64,000 nucleotides of DNA from Desulfotomaculum sp. (lineage in GTDB: Bacteria; Bacillota; Desulfotomaculia; Desulfotomaculales; Desulfallaceae), in assembly GCA_016841675.1 (NCBI GenBank), contig JAENYQ010000008.1:1-64000 (forward strand), read 5' to 3'. How positions within the stretch are numbered: position 1 is the first letter of the stretch; each line of letters starts with the position of its first letter. The notes below the pieces were generated by a model. It was not told the origin of the DNA and did no database searches. It saw only the letters and a list, made by a program, of their open reading frames with translations. The position numbers were made by a program, and so were the translations under genes. Below, in pieces: positions 1-8,455 of the stretch.

Positions 1-1027
1 GCGATATGAACATGGCCATAAACCGGATCAACCTTACTGCCGAGGTGAATAAGAATCGCTCGTAATAATCCTCACCGGCATGGAGATACTCTATGAACAG
101 GTTGGGCACGGTGAGGACAAAGGGGGTCCCGTCCACCAGAATGGCTACCCGCCCTTCCAGCAACATTGCCGCCACCCGGTCGGGCTTTTCCGTGTGGTTG
201 ACGGTGGGGAAAAGGCTCCAGGGGTTGTCCTCGATCAGTTCTTCGATGTAGCCGCTTTCCAAGATGCCGTCAATTTGAATTCGTTCCAGCCGGCTCTTCA
301 CTTCCGCCACCAGCTTGTTGTTTACGATGCCCTCAATATACATAATGGCTATGTCGGTGTCGGTGACCTCGCCCAGCCGCAAGGCTTCAATTTTCAAATT
401 GGGACTTTTTATTTTGCGTCGGATGAGCGCTGTATTGACTCGCAAGGACTCCACGAAAGATTCTCGCGGCCCCCGCACCGTCGGTTCCACTTCCGGTTCG
501 GAAATTTTACGCGCTTCCCAGCCCCTGGCCCCGTTGATGATGGCGGTGGCGTGCCCGTCCACCAGCAAAACGGTATCACCCGATAGAATGGCGCGGATAA
601 TATCCTCTAGTTTATCGCTTTCCTTGATTTGGTGGATGCACAGCCCCCGCTGTTTGATAAATTCCAGGGCCCGGGCTTTGGTGATCTCCTGGCCGGACGC
701 GACCATCGGCACTTCCAGGGCCAGCGCCCGCATGATTTGTTCGCTGACCTGTGCTTTGTCCGCCAGTCCGTCAATATAGATTAGAGCCAGTTTGATCTGT
801 TCATTCTGGGCCAAAACAAACTCCCGGTAAACCACATCGCTGCAGTTGTTCAGAATGGCTTTTATCTCCCGGAGGTTGGTTTCCAGGTCCGGGGTTAACA
901 CCCAGTTTTTTAAAGATGCGCTGGAAGTAGCGCCGCCGTTCTGTATATCCGCGAGGCGCCTGCCCTGGCTTTTACTTTTACCCCGGCCCAACAAACTGGC
1001 CCGGAGCGGCTTAATAAATCTGGTCAT
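1..1027 (-). CDS. Spore germination protein, GerA/GerKA family (partial)
   Basis: The frame starts at an ATG (complement 1025-1027) preceded by an AAGGA-type ribosome site and runs off the left edge of the window, so about 342 N-terminal residues are visible. The visible part matches the cytosolic N-terminal region of GerA-family germinant receptor A subunits: a basic, low-complexity start, then segments such as VLLVDGHATAI and VAILVDGTPFVL that are typical of the family. The first hydrophobic stretch begins just before the edge. The family sits in the inner spore membrane and, with B and C subunits, senses germinants. The B and C genes would be expected further left. Identity rests on recognised motifs and layout. 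Confidence 0.85.
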   Translation of the reverse strand, partial: MTRFIKPLRASLLGRGKSKSQGRRLADIQNGGATSSASLKNWVLTPDLETNLREIKAILNNCSDVVYREFVLAQNEQIKLALIYIDGLADKAQVSEQIMRALALEVPMVASGQEITKARALEFIKQRGLCIHQIKESDKLEDIIRAILSGDTVLLVDGHATAIINGARGWEARKISEPEVEPTVRGPRESFVESLRVNTALIRRKIKSPNLKIEALRLGEVTDTDIAIMYIEGIVNNKLVAEVKSRLERIQIDGILESGYIEELIEDNPWSLFPTVNHTEKPDRVAAMLLEGRVAILVDGTPFVLTVPNLFIEYLHAGEDYYERFLFTSAVRLIRFMAMFIS

Positions 1028-1185
1028 CTTTCCATCCTTACCTTTTTCAGTATTTTATAAATAGTATCAGCAAGGCTCAGCTTTCCATAATAGTATTATT
1101 TATGTAATATAGGTTATTTATGCCATTTACAGCGTATATTTATTTGGAAGTAACAAGCCATGGGAAACATTGTTCTATGCGGTAG

Positions 1186-1204
1186 AATAATAAATATTAT
1201 TATT
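1186..1204. promoter_or_regulatory. AT-rich dyad, possible Fur/Zur-type operator
   Basis: AATAAT and ATTATT half-sites face each other around an AT centre about 105 bases before the Fur-family gene start. Fur-family operators are AT-rich dyads of this size, so autoregulation is plausible. No exact consensus is met. Confidence 0.3.
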
Positions 1205-1309
1205 TAGGGTGCTGTTCTGTTGGGGACATTGACTTTTAGCCGTAAAGAGAGTATTTTATTACTAAACAGGAATTGTTCTTTTTTGTGTCTAAAAAGGAGG
1301 AGTACTCTT

Positions 1310-1741
1310 TTGAATGTCCAGGACATTATAATTAAATTAAGGGAAAACGGCTATAAGATAACCCCACAGAGACAAGAAATCATCGCTGTACTGATGCACG
1401 AGAAGAAACATTTGACCGTGGAGGAAATCCATACCCTGATTTCACATCATTACCCCAACCTAAGCCCGGATACAGTGTACCGTAACGTTGGTGTACTGGC
1501 ACAGCTGAACGTGCTGGCCCGGGCTGATTTCGGGGACGGCAGGGCTAGGTATAAACTACTGGAACATGATGGGCACAAGCACCATTTGGTGTGTTTAGGC
1601 TGTGGCAATTCGGAGGAAGTAGATTTTTGTCCTTTGGATTATATGGACAGTCGCGCCATCAGGGATAAGAAATTTGATGTTAAAAGACACAGCTTTGAAA
1701 TTTACGGTTATTGTTGGGCCTGTAGGCATAAGGAGGTTTAA
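1310..1741 (+). CDS. Fur-family transcriptional regulator, likely Zur
   Basis: Encodes a 143-residue winged-helix metal-responsive repressor. The TTG start at 1310 is chosen because a strong AAGGAGG lies 8-14 bases upstream; an upstream in-frame extension to 1220 lacks a ribosome site. Family marks are ITPQRQEII near the N-terminus, LSPDTVYRNV in the recognition helix, the histidine-rich HDGHKHHLVC metal site, and two CxxC pairs (CLGC, CWAC) for structural zinc. An ABC ATPase and permease of the zinc/manganese class follow in the same direction after about 75 bases, which points to a zinc-sensing Zur rather than iron Fur or PerR. The metal assignment is inferred from neighbours. Confidence 0.85.
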   Translation: MNVQDIIIKLRENGYKITPQRQEIIAVLMHEKKHLTVEEIHTLISHHYPNLSPDTVYRNVGVLAQLNVLARADFGDGRARYKLLEHDGHKHHLVCLGCGNSEEVDFCPLDYMDSRAIRDKKFDVKRHSFEIYGYCWACRHKEV

Positions 1742-1817
1742 TAAATTTGTTAAATAGGTACGTTGATATAACGACTAATTGGCTTTTTGACTTACTCTGG
1801 ACCCGGAGGTCACTGTG

Positions 1818-2573
1818 ATGGTCATTGAACTGAACAATGTCCGGTTTACCTATGGCTGTCATCCGGTGTTAGATGGAGTTTCGCTGCAGGTTGGAGCAGG
1901 GGAAATTGTGGGTATTACCGGTCCCAACGGTGCCGGTAAAACCACCCTGCTGCATTTAATAGTGGGACTAGTGCGCCCGCAGTCCGGAGAATTAAAGCTA
2001 TTCGGTGTACCTGCAGGAGTATTCAAAGAACGACATCAAATAGGCTTTGTTGGCCAACGGGCGTCTCACTTCAACCGCAGCTATCCAGCCACTGTATACG
2101 AAGTGGTTCTTTCGGGCCGGACGGCACTGCGCGGGTTTTTCCGTTTTTTCAAACGCCAGGACCGCATTTGTGCTGAGGAAGCCCTGGAACGGGCAGGCAT
2201 GCTGGCTTACAGAAATGTCCCGGTGGGTGAGTTGTCTGGCGGGCAGCAGCAGCGGGTGATGATTGCCCGTGCTCTGGCGCTGCGTCCACGTCTGCTGGTG
2301 ATGGATGAACCCACTAACGGTGTGGATTATGCCGGGATCAAGGATTTAAGCCGGTTGATCGGCGGCCTGCGAGACGATGGTATCACCATCCTGGTAGTTT
2401 CCCATGAGCCGGGCTGGCTTACGGGTTTGACCAGCAAATGGGTGTGCCTGGACCGCAAGATTTGTTCATGTAACAGCCGTGTGTTTCCCGGGGAGGCCGG
2501 GTTATCCGTATGTTTGTCTGTCCGGGGTGAAAAACTTGGATTGGGCTGTGCCGACAGCCCCGTTGGAGGGTAA
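1818..2573 (+). CDS. znuC: Zinc/manganese-type ABC transporter ATP-binding protein
   Basis: A 251-residue ABC ATPase that would power metal import. Walker A (GPNGAGKTT), signature (LSGGQQQR), Walker B (LLVMDEPTNG) and the switch histidine (VVSHEPG) are all present. The ATG at 1818 is preferred over the adjoining GTG at 1815 because GGAGGT at 1805-1810 gives normal spacing. The C-terminal part after the H-loop has an unusual run of cysteines (for example CSCNSR) that might bind metal. It lies between the Fur-family regulator and the permease. No periplasmic-type binding protein (ZnuA) is adjacent, so the solute-binding subunit must be encoded elsewhere. Manganese or iron as substrate cannot be excluded. 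Confidence 0.85.
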   Translation: MVIELNNVRFTYGCHPVLDGVSLQVGAGEIVGITGPNGAGKTTLLHLIVGLVRPQSGELKLFGVPAGVFKERHQIGFVGQRASHFNRSYPATVYEVVLSGRTALRGFFRFFKRQDRICAEEALERAGMLAYRNVPVGELSGGQQQRVMIARALALRPRLLVMDEPTNGVDYAGIKDLSRLIGGLRDDGITILVVSHEPGWLTGLTSKWVCLDRKICSCNSRVFPGEAGLSVCLSVRGEKLGLGCADSPVGG

Positions 2574-2577
2574 TTAG

Positions 2578-3426
2578 ATGGAAATACTACAGTATGACTT
2601 CATGCTTCGGGCTCTTGCGGTAGGGGTGATAATCGGCGTGGTTTGCCCGCTGGTGGGACTTTTTATCACCCTGCGCCGCATGTCTATGATATCTGATGCC
2701 CTTTCGCATGTCTGCTTATCCGGGGTGGCAGCAGGACTTTTTATCGGGGTGCAGCCTATTTTGTCGGCGTCAGCCTTTGCTGTGGGGGGCGCACTTTTAA
2801 TTGAAGTGCTGCGTGAAAAATATCAGCACTATGCCGAATTGTCCATTGCCATCATCCTTTCTACCGGGGTGGCAGTAGCGGCCATCCTCATCGGCCTGGG
2901 TAACGGGCTGGGCGGTGGATTTATGAGTTATCTGTTTGGCAGTATTGTGCTCCTGACTACCAAAGACGTTGTTATAATAGCAACTATCGGTACTCCGGTG
3001 CTGCTGCTTACGCTGCTCTTTACCAAAGAAATGTTTAATATTACCTTCGACGAAGAGGCGGCCCGGGCCTCGGGACTGCCAGTAAAACTAATTAACATAG
3101 GTTTTATAGTTTTAACCGCGCTGACCATAGCGGTGGCCATGCGTATCGTTGGTATACTATTGGTTTCTTCGCTGATGATTCTGCCCGTTGCTACAGCCAT
3201 GCAAACGGCGAAAAGTTTTACCGGTACGCTATTTTGTTCAGTCCTCGTTGGGGAATTGGCAGTAATCACGGGCCTGGTGTTATCTTTTTATCTGAACCTG
3301 CCGCCCGGAGGGACAATAGTAATTACCTTGGTGCTGGTACTAATCACTACCTTGGTTTTTTCCGCTCGCCGGGCCGGCCAAGCCGGTTACACCGCTCGGG
3401 CCAATAGAAGCGAATTGGGCGGTTAG
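2578..3426 (+). CDS. znuB: Zinc/manganese-type ABC transporter permease (ABC-3 family)
   Basis: A 282-residue membrane protein with about eight hydrophobic segments. The family segments LITLRRMSMISDALSHV near residues 30-45 and FDEEAARASGLP in the large cytoplasmic loop are characteristic of ABC-3 metal permeases. It starts four bases after the ATPase stop, behind GGAGGG, so the two are translated as one unit and should form the transporter. A GAG-rich leader belonging to the next operon starts about 80 bases downstream, so the metal-transport unit probably ends here. Confidence 0.87.
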   Translation: MEILQYDFMLRALAVGVIIGVVCPLVGLFITLRRMSMISDALSHVCLSGVAAGLFIGVQPILSASAFAVGGALLIEVLREKYQHYAELSIAIILSTGVAVAAILIGLGNGLGGGFMSYLFGSIVLLTTKDVVIIATIGTPVLLLTLLFTKEMFNITFDEEAARASGLPVKLINIGFIVLTALTIAVAMRIVGILLVSSLMILPVATAMQTAKSFTGTLFCSVLVGELAVITGLVLSFYLNLPPGGTIVITLVLVLITTLVFSARRAGQAGYTARANRSELGG

Positions 3427-3507
3427 TAATCTGGTGCGCTGGTGAGCAGGCGGCTATTTAGAGTTGACAGTTAAGTTTGATTATTATAACATGTTGCTAA
3501 ACATTAT

Positions 3508-3578
3508 AAGCTTAGCCGGTAATGAGATTGAGCAGAGCGGAGAGATATTTGAGACGACTCGGAGACCGATGGGGTGAG
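3508..3578 (+). promoter_or_regulatory. GAG/TAG-triplet leader, possible TRAP-binding attenuator
   Basis: NAG triplets begin at 3508, 3513, 3524, 3530, 3535, 3540, 3551, 3562 and 3576. Most steps are 5 or 6 bases, or 11 (two steps with one degenerate repeat); the last is 14. TRAP (MtrB) binds up to 11 G/UAG triplets spaced by 2-3 bases and controls trp and folate-operon pabA/trpG genes in bacilli. An intrinsic terminator follows immediately and pabA starts 70 bases later. A competing antiterminator was not clearly found, so this is a candidate only. Confidence 0.4.
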
Positions 3579-3605
3579 AACCAGCATTTTTGTGCTGGTT
3601 TTTTT
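3579..3605 (+). terminator. Intrinsic terminator in the pabA leader
   Basis: Perfect 8-base arms AACCAGCA/TGCTGGTT around a six-base loop, followed by seven T. It lies after the GAG triplets and before pabA, as an attenuator would. It could also simply end the upstream metal-transporter transcript. Confidence 0.8.
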
Positions 3606-3648
3606 GATGCCGGATACAGGATGAAATATCTACTTAAAAGGGGCGAAA

Positions 3649-4242
3649 GTGTTGATACTGTTAATCGACAACTACGATTCTTTCGTATACAATTTGTACC
3701 AGTACTTATCGGAGCAGGGTAAAGATGTCCTGGTTTACCGCAACAACCGGATTTCTGTGCTGGAGGCAGAAGAAATGGCCCCGGAATGCATTGTTCTTTC
3801 GCCCGGGCCGTGTACACCGGATGAGGCGGGCATTACGCTGGATTTTGTCAGGCAGTTGGCCGGTAAAATACCTATCTTTGGTGTTTGTCTTGGTCATCAG
3901 GCCATTGGACAGGCCCTGGGCGGCCGGGTGGTGCGCGCCGGTCGGCCCATGCACGGCAAGACTGACCGGGTTTTTCACAACGGCAGGGGCATTTTTGCCG
4001 GGCTGCCCAATCCCATGCCTGCGGCGCGCTATCATTCCCTGGTTATCGAACGGGAAAGTATCCCGGGTTGCTTGGAAGTAACAGCCAGCACTGCGGATGG
4101 GGAAATTATGGGCGTACGGCATCGGCAGCTAGCGGTGGAAGGGGTTCAATTTCACCCCGAGTCCATTTTAACCACCTGGGGTAAAAAACTCTTGGCCAAT
4201 TACCTGCGCCTGATCGGGGAGGGCATGCGTAATGTTGTTTAA
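3649..4242 (+). CDS. pabA: Aminodeoxychorismate/anthranilate synthase glutamine amidotransferase subunit
   Basis: A 197-residue class I glutamine amidotransferase that supplies ammonia from glutamine to the chorismate-using partner. Visible features are IDNYDSFVYN at the start, SPGPCTPDEAG, the nucleophile in GVCLGHQAIGQ (Cys80) and the HPES dyad (His169, Glu171). The GTG at 3649 follows AAAGGGG at good spacing. It overlaps the PabB gene by 11 bases, which argues for a folate role; such subunits are often shared with tryptophan synthesis, so a dual PabA/TrpG role is possible. No other trp gene is in the window. The preceding leader suggests transcriptional attenuation. Confidence 0.9.
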   Translation: MLILLIDNYDSFVYNLYQYLSEQGKDVLVYRNNRISVLEAEEMAPECIVLSPGPCTPDEAGITLDFVRQLAGKIPIFGVCLGHQAIGQALGGRVVRAGRPMHGKTDRVFHNGRGIFAGLPNPMPAARYHSLVIERESIPGCLEVTASTADGEIMGVRHRQLAVEGVQFHPESILTTWGKKLLANYLRLIGEGMRNVV

Positions 4243-5668
4243 ACTGCCTTTATATCAGGATATCCCTGCTCCCGCAGGCGGTGCGCCGGCAATCCTTGAA
4301 CGGCTAAAGGCACTGCCGTGCCCGTTTCTGCTGGATACAGGTATGCTTGTGCCAGGCCTGGGACATCACTCATTCGTGGGGGCCGACCCTTTCCTGGTGC
4401 TCAAGGCGCGGGGACAGCAGATTACGGTGTCCGAGGGGGGTAAAACCATTGTATATAATGGGGATCCCATAGTCGAACTGGGCAAACTGCTGGATCGCTA
4501 TAAATTGCCTGCTGCACCGGGTCCATATCCTTTTAACGGCGGGGGGGTCGGTTATTTTAGCTATGACCTGGGCCGTAGTTTTGAAGTATTGCCATCGTTG
4601 GCTGTCGACGACCTGAAAACACCGGACCTGTGCCTGGGCTTTTATGATGTTGTAGTGGCTGTTGATGTATTGTCCGGTGAAGTCACGGTAATTTCCACTG
4701 GGCTGCCGGAACGAGGCCCCGCCGCTGTAGTCAGGGCGCAGGAAAGACTGGTTGCTGTGGTGGAGCTTTTAGCTGCTCAGCCGATATCCGGCGCTGGGGC
4801 GGGTGTTCCAGTTCGTGATGGTAAAGTCGGTGAGCTGGTTTCCAACTTCACCCCGGACGCCTATCGCGAAGCGGTCCGGAGGGCCGTGGAGTACATTTAC
4901 GCCGGTGACATATTTCAGGTTAATCTTTCTCAGCGGTTTAGTACGCCGCAAGTTGTGGACACCTGGTCATTGTACACCAGGTTGAGGCAAATCAACCCCG
5001 CCCCCTTTGCCGCATTTTTGTCTTACGACGATCTAGAAGTGATTAGTGTATCACCGGAACGGTATATGAAACTGGATGGGAGCAGGGTGGAAACTTGCCC
5101 CATCAAGGGAACCCGGCCCCGGGGTCGCACGCCGGAGGAAGACATGCTATTACGGCAGGAACTGCTGGACAGCGAAAAGGACCGGGCTGAATTAATGATG
5201 ATTGTGGACCTGGAACGCAACGACCTGGGCCGGGTATGTGAGGTGGGTACGGTTAAGGTGCCGGAACTTTACCGACTGGAAGAGTATGCCACGGTATTTC
5301 ACCTGGTTTCCACGGTTGAAGGCAAGTTGTACCCGGAAAAAGACATTACGGATTTGCTGGCTGCATCTTTCCCCGGCGGTTCCATAACTGGGGCACCCAA
5401 AATCCGGGCCATGGAGATTATCGAGGAAATGGAACCAGTACGCCGGGGGATATATACCGGGTCCATCGGGTATATCGGTTTCGACGGCCGGGCCGACCTA
5501 AACATTGTTATCCGCACTATTTTAGCTGCTCAGGGAAACTTTTACTTCCAGGTGGGTGGTGGTATTACCGCCGAATCGGATCCACACCAGGAATACGTGG
5601 AGACGCTGGACAAAGCCAGGGCACTGGTCAGGGCGCTGGGGTTGGAAAAAAGTGGACATGGTTTTTAA
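4232..5668 (+). CDS. pabB: Aminodeoxychorismate synthase component I
   Basis: A 478-residue chorismate-binding enzyme that aminates chorismate to 4-amino-4-deoxychorismate for p-aminobenzoate and folate. The C-terminal catalytic domain shows GDIFQVNLSQRF, ISVSPERY, DSEKDRAELMMIVDLERNDLG in part, and FPGGSITGAPK. Lys292 in the PIKGT segment is the residue that separates PabB from anthranilate synthase TrpE, which has Ala there (PIAGT). This favours PabB directly from sequence. It overlaps pabA upstream and is followed by pabC, giving a complete p-aminobenzoate branch. Length is normal for the family. Confidence 0.92.
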   Translation: MLFKLPLYQDIPAPAGGAPAILERLKALPCPFLLDTGMLVPGLGHHSFVGADPFLVLKARGQQITVSEGGKTIVYNGDPIVELGKLLDRYKLPAAPGPYPFNGGGVGYFSYDLGRSFEVLPSLAVDDLKTPDLCLGFYDVVVAVDVLSGEVTVISTGLPERGPAAVVRAQERLVAVVELLAAQPISGAGAGVPVRDGKVGELVSNFTPDAYREAVRRAVEYIYAGDIFQVNLSQRFSTPQVVDTWSLYTRLRQINPAPFAAFLSYDDLEVISVSPERYMKLDGSRVETCPIKGTRPRGRTPEEDMLLRQELLDSEKDRAELMMIVDLERNDLGRVCEVGTVKVPELYRLEEYATVFHLVSTVEGKLYPEKDITDLLAASFPGGSITGAPKIRAMEIIEEMEPVRRGIYTGSIGYIGFDGRADLNIVIRTILAAQGNFYFQVGGGITAESDPHQEYVETLDKARALVRALGLEKSGHGF

Positions 5669-5699
5669 GTTACAATAGGTAGCCATAGGATTCCAAATC

Positions 5700-5781
5700 G
5701 TAGGGGCGCCCCCCGCGGGTGCCCGGTTCACCCATACCCCCGCATCATTAATTTGGGCACCCGCAAGGGTTGCCCCTATGA
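5700..5781. repeat. GGGGCACCC-type inverted repeat between pabB and pabC
   Basis: The ends are inverted: GTAGGGGC at the left and GCCCCTAT at the right, with GCGGGTGCCC and GGGCACCCGC arms inside. Related shorter copies lie at 14273-14298, 22387-22414 and 45402-45419. It falls inside the pab operon and would form a long hairpin in the transcript. Confidence 0.7.
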
Positions 5782-5818
5782 CAACTATTGGGAATATTGT
5801 TGGCAGGGAGGCGGTAGT

Positions 5819-6643
5819 TTGCCCCATTATTACCTTTGCAAAGGTGAAATAAAACCCGTCGAGCAGTTAACGTTATCCCCCCGGGATCAGGGACTGCTGT
5901 ACGGTCTTTCCCTGTTTGAGACCATGCTGGTAAAGCAAGGCCGGGTAATTATGTTGCAGCAGCATCTACAAAGGTTAACCGGTTCTGCCGCTTCAATAGG
6001 TATAACCATAGGTGCAGATAGGGATTTGTTGGCAGCAAATAGCATTGATGCGGTGGAACGTACCGGTGCAGCCGATGGGGTATTACGGCTTACTGTTACA
6101 GCCGGGCCCGCGGACAGCGGGATGGGATTAATCCTTTTCTCGGTGCAGGAAGGAACTCCCTACCTGCCCGGGCGATATGCAAAGGGTTTTTCACTGCTGA
6201 CTCTTTGTTTTCCCCGCAATGAAAAGTCCCCCCTGATCCGTCATAAGACTGCCAATTATATGGAAAATCTGTTGGGCCGCCGGGAAGCATTGCGGCTTGG
6301 TTATGACGAGGGGCTGTTTCTGAATTCACAGGGTAACGTGGCCGAAGGCACTGTAAGCAATATCTTTGCTGTGCAAAAAGGCGAACTGTTTACCCCGCCG
6401 CCCGAGGCCGGCCTGCTACCGGGCACAGTCCGACAGTTGGTTATTGAACTTGCGCCATTAATGGGCTATCAATGCCGGGAAGAGGATATAACTACCAATG
6501 ACATTAAAACGGCCGATGAGTGTTTTTTGACAAACTCACTGATGGGAATCATGCCGGCCACCAGTCTGGACGGTAAGGACATAGGAAGTGGCCTGCCGGG
6601 CCGGGTAACTTTGGATCTGATGAAATTGTACCCGCCCGAATAA
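5819..6643 (+). CDS. pabC: Aminodeoxychorismate lyase, class IV PLP fold
   Basis: A 274-residue class IV aminotransferase-fold enzyme that releases pyruvate from aminodeoxychorismate to give p-aminobenzoate. The TTG at 5819 is chosen because GGGAGGCGG lies just upstream; the open frame extends back to 5753 into the inverted repeat without a ribosome site. Family segments are LSPRDQGLLYGLSLFET, the PLP lysine in RHKTANYMEN, GNVAEGTVSNIF and LLPGTVRQLV. It follows pabB after the hairpin repeat. Substrate is assigned from the operon; branched-chain or D-amino acid transaminases share the fold. Confidence 0.88.
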   Translation: MPHYYLCKGEIKPVEQLTLSPRDQGLLYGLSLFETMLVKQGRVIMLQQHLQRLTGSAASIGITIGADRDLLAANSIDAVERTGAADGVLRLTVTAGPADSGMGLILFSVQEGTPYLPGRYAKGFSLLTLCFPRNEKSPLIRHKTANYMENLLGRREALRLGYDEGLFLNSQGNVAEGTVSNIFAVQKGELFTPPPEAGLLPGTVRQLVIELAPLMGYQCREEDITTNDIKTADECFLTNSLMGIMPATSLDGKDIGSGLPGRVTLDLMKLYPPE

Positions 6644-6998
6644 TCTTCGTAACTTAATGGGCTTGAGTTAAGGATGATACTGAAAAAGTTAATAAATACC
6701 AATATTGTCATTCTGAGCGTAGCGAAGAATCTAAGTATTTAAGCGATTTTAGAGATTCTTCATTTCATTTCGTTTCATTCAGAATGACAAGGATCTAGAC
6801 TTTTTCAATGGCTTAAATTAGTGCAAGGTTTTTGGCATTAAAAAGTTATCTTTAGTTAGCGGGGCGGCCTTTTGGGTGGGTTGCTTTTTCTTTTGCCCGG
6901 GGCTAAAGAAAAAATAGTAATCGGATGGATAACATTGTAATTACTTCCGACCGTCTGGCCGCATAGTATAAACCATTAACGGACAACGGAGGTTTGAA
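6644..6998. repeat. Intergenic region with GTCATTCTGAGCG hairpin repeat (core 6705-6790)
   Basis: The core begins GTCATTCTGAGCGTAGCGAA and ends in the inverse CAGAATGACA, so it folds on itself. It is one member of a family repeated near 13.9, 14.1, 17.2, 31.7, 31.8, 36.6, 41.8, 60.1 and 62.3 kb. No coding frame of interest is seen in the rest of the gap. Confidence 0.8.
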
Positions 6999-8048
6999 AT
7001 GCCATATACTATCACCAGGGTTAATAACCCTGCCGCCATGCAGGCTTTTATGCAGATGCCCCGGGCGGTTTACCGGGAAGGCAGGATACCGCCGGCCACT
7101 GCCGGCAGCGCCAACTGGATGCGTTTTACGCCCCTGGCGAATCCAACTCTGCGGCATGTCAGGTTCGCCAACTTCGTAGCTCTGGAAGGTGTCCAACCGG
7201 TGGGACGGATAACCGCCTCGCATGACCTGCTTAACCCCCGAACCGGTGAAGGGTTTTGGGGAAGTTTTGAATGTGTTGATCGGCCACAGGTGGCCAAACT
7301 TCTGCTTGACGCGGCTGCCGGGTGGTTGAAAGAGCAGGGCAAGACTGTGATAATCGGGCCGGCCACTTTAAATACCAATCAACAGGTTGGTCTATTGGTA
7401 GAAGGTTTCGAGTATGAGCCACAGGACGAGATACCGTACAATCCGCCGTACTACAAAGATTTGTTGACTGAGACGGGGCTGGAAAAAATACACGACCTGG
7501 AGTGCTTTGAGTGGCACCTGCCCGAAGAGATGCCTTACCAACTGCGGGATGCCACAGCGCCTTCCGGTCTGGTAATCCGACCGGTTAACTACCAGGCATT
7601 AAATCGGGAAGCCCGGATAATCATGGAAGTTCATAACAAGTCCATGTCCAGAATATGGGGATTTATCCCCATGACCATTGAAGATGCTAGTGGGTTTTTG
7701 TTCAGCCTGACCGTCAGCGTTCCGCCGGAACTGTTTTTCATAATTGAAATGAATGGAGAACCGGCGGGTTTGTTTTTGTCAATACCAATTAGACGGCCGG
7801 GCCCGAACAGGAATGATGGGTTAATCAGGCTAGCTATTGGGGGCATTGTGCCGAAATTCCATCACAGGGGTATACACTGGTTTGTTTTAAAGGTGTTCTA
7901 TGAACAATGCAGGAAGCTGGGTTACACCATGGGCGAGGCATCACAGGTTGCTGAAAGCAATGATGTGATTAAAAGGAAAATTATTAAACCAATGTTCGGC
8001 GGCAGGGTAATCAAGTTATATCGTATTTATAAACGGGATCTTGGTTAA
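6999..8048 (+). CDS. GNAT-fold protein, YghO-like
   Basis: A 349-residue soluble protein behind GGAGGTTTGAA. The segments GSFECVDRPQVAKLLLDAAAGW, shortened here to its style, and IGPATLNTNQQVGLLVEGF resemble the conserved family related to E. coli YghO, which is thought to contain two acyl-CoA N-acyltransferase-like halves. The C-terminal half has GGIVPKFHHRGIHWFV, in the position where acetyl-CoA-binding loops lie. I cannot name a substrate. It stands alone between a repeat region and a YjcZ-like small gene. The family call is from memory of similar sequences and is moderate. Confidence 0.55.
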   Translation: MPYTITRVNNPAAMQAFMQMPRAVYREGRIPPATAGSANWMRFTPLANPTLRHVRFANFVALEGVQPVGRITASHDLLNPRTGEGFWGSFECVDRPQVAKLLLDAAAGWLKEQGKTVIIGPATLNTNQQVGLLVEGFEYEPQDEIPYNPPYYKDLLTETGLEKIHDLECFEWHLPEEMPYQLRDATAPSGLVIRPVNYQALNREARIIMEVHNKSMSRIWGFIPMTIEDASGFLFSLTVSVPPELFFIIEMNGEPAGLFLSIPIRRPGPNRNDGLIRLAIGGIVPKFHHRGIHWFVLKVFYEQCRKLGYTMGEASQVAESNDVIKRKIIKPMFGGRVIKLYRIYKRDLG

Positions 8049-8129
8049 AACCCCTTATTTGTAACACTTTTGGGGTTAGTGAATATTTTATAAGGGGAGC
8101 TCAAATATTTATAAAAGGAGGAATAGTTA

Positions 8130-8228
8130 ATGGGTGGTACCTATTTTGACGGCAGCTTTATTCTGTTCCTGATCCTAATCCTGCTGGTATTTGGCACTAT
8201 GCCCTATTTATTTGCCGCCGGTAAATAA
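8130..8228 (+). CDS. Small hydrophobic YjcZ-like protein
   Basis: A 32-residue peptide that starts MGGTYFDGSF, followed by one strongly hydrophobic helix (LFLILILLVF) and a short tail. A strong AAAAGGAGG precedes the ATG by 8-10 bases, which supports translation. Small glycine-rich one-helix proteins of this kind (YjcZ family) are associated with sporulation in bacilli. Function is unproven. It is too short for routine gene finding. Confidence 0.7.
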   Translation: MGGTYFDGSFILFLILILLVFGTMPYLFAAGK

Positions 8229-8283
8229 TCCTCACTTGCGGGAGCAGCTAAACCAATATTCCCATTGTAGTACAACTAAGTTA

Positions 8284-8338
8284 CCGCCTGTTCAGGCACC
8301 GGTTTTAATACGGGGTGTCCGAACAGGCGGCATATTTT
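8284..8338 (+). terminator. Strong intrinsic terminator
   Basis: CCGCCTGTTC and GAACAGGCGG pair, extended by GGCACC/GGTGTC inside, followed by CATATTTTTTT. It ends the YjcZ-like transcript. Confidence 0.85.
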
Positions 8339-8455
8339 TTTGGTGTTTTTTGCAAAAGGTATAGGTGAGGGGGTTTGTGGCTAAAAATACGCTACCAGGC
8401 AAAGCAAAGGAAGGAATAACTTGCCTAACAGTAGAAACTAATATGATGACACTTT

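Noticed and set aside
80-1064. Three plus-strand frames in the first kilobase
   Set aside because: They are shadows of the minus-strand gerA-family gene, whose translation matches the family.
3480-3648. T-box leader before pabA
   Set aside because: The 14-base T-box sequence is absent; spaced GAG triplets fit TRAP better.
4232-5668. Anthranilate synthase TrpE
   Set aside because: The PIKGT segment has Lys, the PabB signature, and pabC follows; no trp genes are adjacent.
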